This document shows positions 6,941-11,702 of a stretch of 13,680 nucleotides of DNA, piece after piece; position 1 is the stretch's first letter; each line of letters starts with the position of its first letter. A model generated the notes under the pieces. That model ran no database searches. It was not told the origin of the DNA and worked only from the letters and a program-made list of their open reading frames with translations. Made by a program: the position numbers and the translations under genes. The stretch is from an uncultured Collinsella sp. (GTDB taxonomy: Bacteria > Actinomycetota > Coriobacteriia > Coriobacteriales > Coriobacteriaceae): NCBI GenBank assembly GCA_900549335.1, contig UROJ01000016.1, forward strand, positions 1-13,680, written 5' to 3'.

Positions 6941-6969
6941 ATTGTACTCCGTTGCAATAAAGCTGGAAA
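6941..6969 (-). promoter_or_regulatory. Promoter candidate for the phosphoesterase gene
   Basis: On the minus strand TTTCCA (6969-6964) and TACAAT (6946-6941) are 17 nt apart, a good sigma-70-type spacing. The -35 lies inside a small dyad GGAAA-ggg-TTTCC (6965-6977). Confidence 0.45.
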
Positions 6970-7118
6970 GGGTTTCCGAGCAGAGGCAAAGACGGCAGCC
7001 GTCTATGACGATATCGCGCACGCCCGCAATCCAACCCCATAAACCCACCATCTTTGGGTACAAATAACCGCAGACAACTGACCGTGCCACGCCAACCACC
7101 CAGGAGCGGACACCATCC

Positions 7119-8720
7119 ATGAACCAGATCCTTCTTTTTATCGGCCTCGTTATTATTCTGTGCCTGACCATCAAGCCAGTCGGCAAAAAACTCCCCTTCC
7201 CCACCCTGCTCATCTTTATCGCGCTCGGCATGCTGTTGGGCGTCAACGGGCCGGCGCACATCGAATTTAGCGACTACGCGCTCACCGAAACCGTCTGCAG
7301 CACGGCGCTGCTGTTCATCATGTTCTACGGCGGCTTTAACACCAATATCGACCGTGCCAAACCCGTTGCCGTGCCCGCGGTACTGCTGAGCACGCTCGGC
7401 GTCGTCATCACTGCCGGCATTACGGGTGCGTTTGCGCACTTCGTGCTGGGTTTTGACTGGATTGGTGGCCTGCTGCTGGGATCGGTCGTGGCATCCACCG
7501 ACGCGGCCAGCGTCTTTAGCGTGCTGCGCGAGCACAGCCTGTCGCTGAGGAGCGGCACCGACTCGCTGCTCGAGGTCGAATCGGGCTCCAACGACCCCGT
7601 CGCCTACATGCTCACCGCCGTGCTCGCCACACTCGCGGCCGGCGGCGACATCAACATTTCCACACTGCTGGCCAAGCAGATTATCCTGGGCGTGGGCCTG
7701 GGCCTTGTCATCGGCTGGGCGGCGGGCCGCCTGATTGAACGCGCACACGCAACGGCCAAGGACGCGCAGACCATCTTTTTGTTCGCCGTGGCCATCGTCG
7801 CCTACGCGCTACCAAGCTATCTGGGCGGCAACGGCTTTTTGGCTGTATACCTGGCCGGCATTGTGCTGGGTGCCAGCGACATCACCGGCAAGGTCGAGAT
7901 GGCGCACTTCTTTGACACTCTCACCGAGATGGCAGAGATGACGATCTTCTTCTTGCTCGGCCTGCTCGTCACGCCCGCACGCCTGCCGCAGATGCTACTT
8001 CCGGGCCTGGCACTCATGGCGTTTATGCTCTTCGTGAGCCGTCCCATCGCCGTCGGCGTGCTCTTGGCGCCCTTTAAGACGAACCCCCGCCAGGTCGCGC
8101 TCGTAAGCTGGGCGGGCCTGCGCGGAGCAGCTTCGGTCGTCTTTAGCCTCTTTGCGGTGGTGGCCGGCGTTCCCGGTGGACACGACCTATTTGACCTGGT
8201 CTTTGTGATTGCCGTGTCGAGCATTGTAGTGCAGGGCTCGCTGCTGCCGGCGGTGGCAAAGAAGCTCGATATGATCGATGCGACCGGCGACGTGCGCCGC
8301 ACCTTTAACGACTACCGCGACGAGGACGGCATGTCGTTTGTAAAGCTCAAGGTGGGCGCTGGGCATCCGTTTGCCGGACGCTCGCTCGCGGACATTGGCA
8401 GCGCGACGGACATGCTCGTGGTCCTGGTGCTGCGCGACGGGGCGCACCCGGTGCTGCCCAACGGCGGTACCGTCATCGAGGAAGGTGACCTGCTGGTGAT
8501 GGCCGCGCCGACGTTCGAAGAGCGTGCCGAGGTTACACTGCGCGAGGTCACCGTGACTCCCCACGGTCGCCTGGCCGGCCAGCGTCTGCGCGATGTGCCG
8601 CAAGGCAAGCATCCGTTTATCGTGGTGATGCTCAAGCGCGAAGGCCAGACGATCATCCCCGACGGCGACACCCTCATATGCGCCGGCGACGAAGCCGTCA
8701 TTGCCACACTAGCATCGTAG
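7119..8720 (+). CDS. nhaP2: CPA1-family cation/proton antiporter with RCK_C (TrkA_C) regulatory tail, NhaP2/CvrA-like
   Basis: This 533-aa inner-membrane protein probably exchanges K+ or Na+ for protons and so helps pH and volume control. About 12 helices fill residues 1-390. The transport-core motifs STDAASVFSVLRE (126-138) and ESGSNDP (154-160) match NhaP-type antiporters, with the ND pair in the expected helix. The C-terminus is cytosolic. An RCK_C-like domain is at about 404-465 (MSFVKLKVGAGHPFAGRSL onward), and a second related segment at about 475-533 (TVTPHGRLAGQRLRDVPQG) repeats the same pattern. ATG 7119 has AGGAG 12 nt upstream, a rather long gap. It is monocistronic, and a long hairpin follows the stop. 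Ion specificity is inferred from the family only. Confidence 0.88.
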   Translation: MNQILLFIGLVIILCLTIKPVGKKLPFPTLLIFIALGMLLGVNGPAHIEFSDYALTETVCSTALLFIMFYGGFNTNIDRAKPVAVPAVLLSTLGVVITAGITGAFAHFVLGFDWIGGLLLGSVVASTDAASVFSVLREHSLSLRSGTDSLLEVESGSNDPVAYMLTAVLATLAAGGDINISTLLAKQIILGVGLGLVIGWAAGRLIERAHATAKDAQTIFLFAVAIVAYALPSYLGGNGFLAVYLAGIVLGASDITGKVEMAHFFDTLTEMAEMTIFFLLGLLVTPARLPQMLLPGLALMAFMLFVSRPIAVGVLLAPFKTNPRQVALVSWAGLRGAASVVFSLFAVVAGVPGGHDLFDLVFVIAVSSIVVQGSLLPAVAKKLDMIDATGDVRRTFNDYRDEDGMSFVKLKVGAGHPFAGRSLADIGSATDMLVVLVLRDGAHPVLPNGGTVIEEGDLLVMAAPTFEERAEVTLREVTVTPHGRLAGQRLRDVPQGKHPFIVVMLKREGQTIIPDGDTLICAGDEAVIATLAS

Positions 8721-8816
8721 CCATCCCCACCCATAAGTTGCGGTGAAATAGGGATTGAATAGGCTTCTGAACAGCCATTTCAGTCCCTATTTCACCGCAA
8801 GTTATTGAGGGGATGG
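8721..8816. repeat. Long interrupted hairpin immediately after the antiporter gene
   Basis: CCATCCCC (8721-8728) pairs with GGGGATGG (8809-8816). Inside it, TTGCGGTGAAATAGGGA (8738-8754) pairs perfectly with 8784-8800. The inner loop adds partial pairing (TGAA/TTCA, GGC/GCC). The whole structure starts one base after the stop codon. There is no T tract, so it looks like a dispersed palindromic (REP/MITE-type) unit that may stabilise the mRNA end. Confidence 0.55.
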
Positions 8817-8847
8817 GTTGAAAAACATTTGAATTGACACCGAAATG

Positions 8848-8875
8848 AAAAAAAGCCGGGGAAAACGTCCCCGGC
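8848..8875 (-). terminator. Intrinsic terminator of small RNA copy C
   Basis: The 7-bp GC stem GCCGGGG/CCCCGGC (8855-8861/8869-8875) is followed on the minus strand by T7 (8854-8848). Confidence 0.7.
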
Positions 8876-8904
8876 ACTTGGAAGCCCTCTCTTTTGAGAT
8901 GACC
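8848..8904 (-). ncRNA. Candidate small RNA, copy C (minus strand)
   Basis: Start inferred 7 nt after the -10 box, giving about 57 nt. Read on the minus strand it has a small hairpin TCTC-aaaa-GAGA, a GGGCTTCCAAG linker, a terminator stem GCCGGGG/CCCCGGC and seven Ts. It matches copies A and B (9028, 9262) in order, length and sequence of each part, but points the opposite way. The linker can pair over 9 nt, with one G-U, with the ribosome site region of the downstream DUF3800 gene. No expression evidence is available. The three-way similarity is the support. Confidence 0.55.
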
Positions 8905-8910
8905 GATTAC

Positions 8911-8919
8911 TTTATATCA
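8911..8919 (-). promoter_or_regulatory. Extended -10 promoter of small RNA copy C
   Basis: The minus strand reads TGATATAAAG, with TATAAA at 8916-8911 and the TGN extension at 8919-8917. The same TGNTATAAAG occurs at both + strand copies. I see no clear -35. Confidence 0.45.
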
Positions 8920-8961
8920 CGAACGCTAGTTAGATGCCATTCATTGAGGGCTTTATCAGGC

Positions 8962-8989
8962 GCGCCATCCCATCCCATCCACATGGCGC
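8962..8989. repeat. Small hairpin with CCATCCC repeats in the loop
   Basis: GCGCCAT (8962-8968) pairs with ATGGCGC (8983-8989). The loop holds repeated CCATCC units. It lies just upstream of the copy A promoter; its role is unknown. Confidence 0.35.
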
Positions 8990-8991
8990 CA

Positions 8992-9021
8992 TTTAAAAGC
9001 CGTCCGATCTCATGCTATAAA
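8992..9021 (+). promoter_or_regulatory. Promoter of small RNA copy A
   Basis: TTTAAA (8992-8997) and TATAAA (9016-9021) are 18 nt apart, with a TGC extended -10. The stretch ATCTCATGNTATAAAGAA is shared with copy B, so promoter and RNA were duplicated together. Confidence 0.55.
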
Positions 9022-9027
9022 GAAATC

Positions 9028-9083
9028 GCTACCCTCGAATAAAGGGACCTCCAAGAGCCGGGGGATGTCCCCCGGCATTTTTT
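9028..9083 (+). ncRNA. Candidate small RNA, copy A
   Basis: About 56 nt from the inferred start to the T tract. Hairpin CCCT-cgaataa-AGGG (9032-9046), linker ACCTCCAAGA, then terminator stem GCCGGGGG/CCCCCGGC (9057-9064/9069-9076) and T6. The linker CCTCCAAGAGCCGGGG is identical to copy B. The CCUCC stretch is complementary to Shine-Dalgarno cores, as in C-rich regulatory RNAs of Gram-positive bacteria. No protein gene follows directly, so this copy looks like a stand-alone RNA. Confidence 0.6.
9057..9083 (+). terminator. Intrinsic terminator of small RNA copy A
   Basis: An 8-bp GC stem with an ATGT loop is followed by A and T6 (9078-9083). Confidence 0.8.
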
Positions 9084-9191
9084 ATGCGAGTCAAGACTAA
9101 ATACTTCTCGGGAAAACGCCGGCCCATTGCGTCAGCAATTTACGAGCCGCTCTACCCACCTCTGGACGGCTAAGGACTTTTCGCAGGTAGT

Positions 9192-9220
9192 TTGACGAAC
9201 ATATGTTTGCTTATTATAAT
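9192..9220 (+). promoter_or_regulatory. Near-consensus sigma-70 promoter upstream of copy B and DUF3800
   Basis: TTGACG (9192-9197), 17-nt spacer, TATAAT (9215-9220). This is the best promoter in the window. A start near 9227 would give a longer leader containing copy B before the DUF3800 gene. The surroundings are locally AT-rich compared with the GC-rich genes. Confidence 0.6.
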
Positions 9221-9225
9221 ATTAC

Positions 9226-9255
9226 TTGAAAGCACCCCTTATCTCATGGTATAAA
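9226..9255 (+). promoter_or_regulatory. Promoter of small RNA copy B
   Basis: TTGAAA (9226-9231), 18-nt spacer, TATAAA (9250-9255) with a TGG extended -10, matching copy A's promoter. It lies just inside the transcript predicted from 9192-9220, so two promoters are stacked. Confidence 0.55.
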
Positions 9256-9261
9256 GAATAC

Positions 9262-9318
9262 GGTTCCCTCCAAAAGAGGGGCCTCCAAGAGCCGGGGTCT
9301 TACCCCCGGCATTTTTTT
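9262..9318 (+). ncRNA. Candidate small RNA / leader attenuator, copy B
   Basis: About 57 nt: hairpin CCCTC-caaaa-GAGGG (9266-9280), linker GCCTCCAAGA, terminator stem GCCGGGG/CCCCGGC (9291-9297/9304-9310) and T7 (9312-9318). It ends 19 nt before the DUF3800 start codon, so it is at once a possible stand-alone RNA and that gene's leader. GGGCCTCCA (9279-9287) is the exact complement of TGGAGGCCC (9326-9334), the DUF3800 ribosome site region. Translation or readthrough could therefore be set by this leader. Confidence 0.6.
9291..9318 (+). terminator. Intrinsic terminator between promoters and the DUF3800 gene
   Basis: A 7-bp GC stem, 6-nt loop and T7 end just before the DUF3800 ribosome site. 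DUF3800 expression from either upstream promoter needs readthrough of this site. Confidence 0.75.
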
Positions 9319-9337
9319 GCAAAAATGGAGGCCCATC

Positions 9338-10015
9338 ATGAGCGAACTCTCCGTCTTTGTTGACGAATCTGGCGACCTCGGAGGCGTCTCCAACTACTAC
9401 CTCGTCACCCTCGTTTTTCACGATCAAAACGATGCAATCGTTGAACGCATTGACCGCTACGAGCGCGCCCTGTCGCAGTCCTCGCTTCCCAATACGCCTT
9501 TTCATGCAGGACCCCTACTGAATGGAAACGGCGACTACAAAGATCTTCCCAAGGAGCAGCGAAGGCACATGTTGAGCGCATTTCGCGCGTTCATTCAGCA
9601 TCTCCCCATACGCTATCTCTGTCTGCAATACCGAATGAGCGAATTCGCCGGCAATCAAAACGGTCTCGCGGAGAGAATGAGGCGAGACCTCACAGTTGAA
9701 CTTTTCGACCATCTAGAATTCTTCCAGCGATACGACACCGTTAAGATTTACTACGACAACGGCCAACCGATTGTAACGGAGGTCATTCATTCTGCGCTTG
9801 AGTACGTTCTAGCAAGGGATGTCATCGTATACCGAGAAGCCACACCACGAGCCTACCGGCTATTCCAAGTTGCTGACTACATCTGTACGATCGAGCTAAC
9901 GGCTATCAAGTTTGACAGCAAGGAAGATACAAAGACTGATCGGCTATTTTTTGGAACCCGAAGGACGTTCAAAAAGGGATTTCTCTTATATCTCAGGAAG
10001 AAAAGGATGAACTGA
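9338..10015 (+). CDS. DUF3800 domain protein, putative nuclease linked to defence or mobile elements
   Basis: The 225-aa soluble protein opens with FVDESGD (7-13), the hallmark of DUF3800. It continues with IYYDNGQ (137-143) and QVADYI (177-182), giving acidic residues D9, E10, D13, D140 and D180. These fit the RNase H-like fold predicted for the family, which is common in phage-defence and prophage contexts; its substrate is not established. ATG 9338 is used because ATGGAGG precedes it by 6 nt. The in-frame TTG at 9317 lies in the terminator T tract. It is convergent with the brxL operon, with only 7 nt between stop codons. Codon choice looks less GC-biased than the flanking genes, which hints at acquisition. 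Confidence 0.85.
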   Translation: MSELSVFVDESGDLGGVSNYYLVTLVFHDQNDAIVERIDRYERALSQSSLPNTPFHAGPLLNGNGDYKDLPKEQRRHMLSAFRAFIQHLPIRYLCLQYRMSEFAGNQNGLAERMRRDLTVELFDHLEFFQRYDTVKIYYDNGQPIVTEVIHSALEYVLARDVIVYREATPRAYRLFQVADYICTIELTAIKFDSKEDTKTDRLFFGTRRTFKKGFLLYLRKKRMN

Positions 10016-10025
10016 CCCGGGGTCA
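10013..10025. other. 13-bp palindrome containing both convergent stop codons
   Basis: TGACCC-G-GGGTCA is a perfect dyad. The TGA on the + strand (10013-10015) ends DUF3800, and the TGA on the minus strand (10025-10023) ends the 70-aa gene. No terminator separates the genes, so opposing transcripts probably overlap. Confidence 0.5.
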
Positions 10026-10235
10026 CCAGTCGTCAGACACTCCGCAGTCGTCATCGACGGCAAGGTCGCGGGGGTCGAGGCCTTCGCGTTCGGCTCGGGC
10101 TAGGAGCTCTTGGGGCGACTCGTCCTCGATATCCATCACGTCGAGCATGGCGGCCGGAAAGCCCACGCCTGCCGCAGACCCCGCGCGGTCGAGCAGGCTC
10201 TCGCGCAGCTGATCTACGTCAACTTCGATCTTCAT
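10023..10235 (-). CDS. Small acidic protein of unknown function, last gene behind brxL
   Basis: The 70-aa product begins MKIEVDVDQLRESLLDRAGS and ends with an acidic tail (DDDCGVSDDW). It has no membrane segment or signal peptide. The ATG at 10235 has an excellent TAGGAGGT ribosome site 6 nt upstream, which supports a real gene and fixes the start; a longer frame upstream would overlap the preceding gene. It lies 28 nt after the 454-aa gene, so the two are probably cotranscribed and perhaps partners. I do not recognise a family. Confidence 0.7.
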   Translation of the reverse strand: MKIEVDVDQLRESLLDRAGSAAGVGFPAAMLDVMDIEDESPQELLARAEREGLDPRDLAVDDDCGVSDDW

Positions 10236-10263
10236 GATGAAACCTCCTACCAGGCCAGGACCC

Positions 10264-11628
10264 CTACTCAGCAGCGCCAAGCTCATCCACGGCAGCAACA
10301 AAAGCCGCAACCTGCTTGTCGTCCATCTGTGCAGCCAAACGTCCCACGGGCTCATCGTAGGCGAACTGCACCTTATCGATAAAGCAATCCCAAGCACGCT
10401 CATCCACACGCACGGCGGCCTCGCAATACTGGCTGAGCTTTTTAAGTCCATACCAAAACGCATTCACGTGGCGCGCAGGATCCTCATCCAGCACACCATC
10501 GTAGCGACGCCCGTTAAACTCGCGCATGCGCGCCACGGCAACCTTGAGCGAATCGCCGCCCTCGGCAGAAGCCCCATCCACCAGCTCGGGAATCGCAACC
10601 TCATGCCGAACAGTATGCCTGGTTGCACCATCGTACTCGCCCACCAGCACGTCTTCATCAAGCCGAGAATCGTAGTCCAAATAGCTCGTACCACAACAAA
10701 TGCCGTGCGGCGAGCCCGTGCCAAACGCGCAGAACAACCCGCCGTCGGCAACAACACGACGGTAGGTCTCAAACGACTTCTTAACCTGAGCGAGCAACTC
10801 GGAAAGCTCTCCGGCATCGCACGCCGTCTCGCACGCAGCGCACGCAGACTCGGGCAACGATACCGGCTCCACCGTGCTCCCCGCAACGCGGGTGGCGCGC
10901 TCGGCCCGATACGCCTGCGCCGCCAAGCGCGCTCGCTGCGCAGCGCCGCGCACGTTGGTAAGTTCACGCTCCAACGCCACGTCACCAGCAACATCGCCAG
11001 CCAAATCGCCCGTAAACCCGTCAGCGCCCAGCGACCCCGTCGCACTCAGCTCGGACTCAAACGTCGCTGTGATCATACCCGCAAGGTCCGTCGCGTCGGC
11101 GGCACAACGCAACTGCTCCAACTGCGTACATAGCAGATCGGCATCCAGGGGCACGGCATCCACAACGCGCACGTCACTCAGGCGTGCCACGTCCTGCAGC
11201 ACCATAGCCCCCGCAGCATCGTACGCCGCGCGCACCTTTTCCGCCGTATTCGCACGCAGCTTTACCTCGATAAACGCAAGCGTCTGCTCCAAACGGGCCA
11301 GCAACTCGGCCTTGTCCTCCATGCGCAAAAAGGCAGCATAGCGGCGCTCCATCCGCAGCGGACCAACAATGCCCGCCCGCTTGCGAGCGCGTGCAAGCGC
11401 GGCGCCCTCAACACGGCGAACATACCCGTCAACAGCCCGCACGGCAGACTCGCGCGCAGCGTGCTCGGAAGCCTCGACGCCCCTAAGCACGCCCAGCAGC
11501 TCGCGGGAGCGCGCCCTGCGCACCAGCTCACCGCGATCGTGCTGCTCAAGCGCCGTCTGACGCTTGGCTACCGACTCAAAGCCAAACAGCTCGTCGAGCA
11601 ACTCGCCAACAGAACGCTCGCTCGCCAT
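10264..11628 (-). CDS. 454-aa protein of unknown function in the brxL operon
   Basis: I do not recognise this family. The protein is soluble and rich in Ala, Arg and Glu. Residues 1-245 look mainly helical with coiled-coil character. A short GDLAGDVAGDV stretch (207-217) and a cysteine cluster C263-x2-C-x3-C270 follow. The C-terminal part (275-454) looks globular and has further cysteines (300, 311, 312, 402, 415) and a conserved-looking FCAFGTGSPHGICCG segment. The ATG at 11628 is preceded by GGGAGG. It begins 75 nt after the brxL stop on the same strand and is followed by the 70-aa gene. Position suggests a role tied to the BREX locus, but that is only context. It has no visible nuclease, ATPase or methylase motif. 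Confidence 0.8.
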   Translation of the reverse strand: MASERSVGELLDELFGFESVAKRQTALEQHDRGELVRRARSRELLGVLRGVEASEHAARESAVRAVDGYVRRVEGAALARARKRAGIVGPLRMERRYAAFLRMEDKAELLARLEQTLAFIEVKLRANTAEKVRAAYDAAGAMVLQDVARLSDVRVVDAVPLDADLLCTQLEQLRCAADATDLAGMITATFESELSATGSLGADGFTGDLAGDVAGDVALERELTNVRGAAQRARLAAQAYRAERATRVAGSTVEPVSLPESACAACETACDAGELSELLAQVKKSFETYRRVVADGGLFCAFGTGSPHGICCGTSYLDYDSRLDEDVLVGEYDGATRHTVRHEVAIPELVDGASAEGGDSLKVAVARMREFNGRRYDGVLDEDPARHVNAFWYGLKKLSQYCEAAVRVDERAWDCFIDKVQFAYDEPVGRLAAQMDDKQVAAFVAAVDELGAAE

Positions 11629-11702
11629 GGCAAGGCCTCCCTACTCGAACACGCCAACACGCCCGCGGGCCCACGCGCACGCAAGCCCGCACGCCCGCAC
11701 TC

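Noticed and set aside
6909..7748. 279-codon minus-strand frame over the antiporter start
   Set aside because: Low-complexity Gln/His/Asp-rich translation opposite a clear CPA1 gene.
8845..9042. 65-codon + frame across the RNA region
   Set aside because: It starts in the terminator of copy C and crosses the copy A promoter; the RNA features explain the sequence better.
8848..9318. CRISPR array or classical type III toxin-antitoxin repeats
   Set aside because: There are only three copies, unevenly spaced, one inverted, each with its own promoter and terminator. There is no spacer pattern, and DUF3800 is not ToxN-like.
11629..11702. GC-rich repeats between brxL and the 454-aa gene as a terminator
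   Set aside because: There are short GCCCGCGGGC-type symmetries but no T tract on the minus strand. It is more likely ordinary operon spacer.
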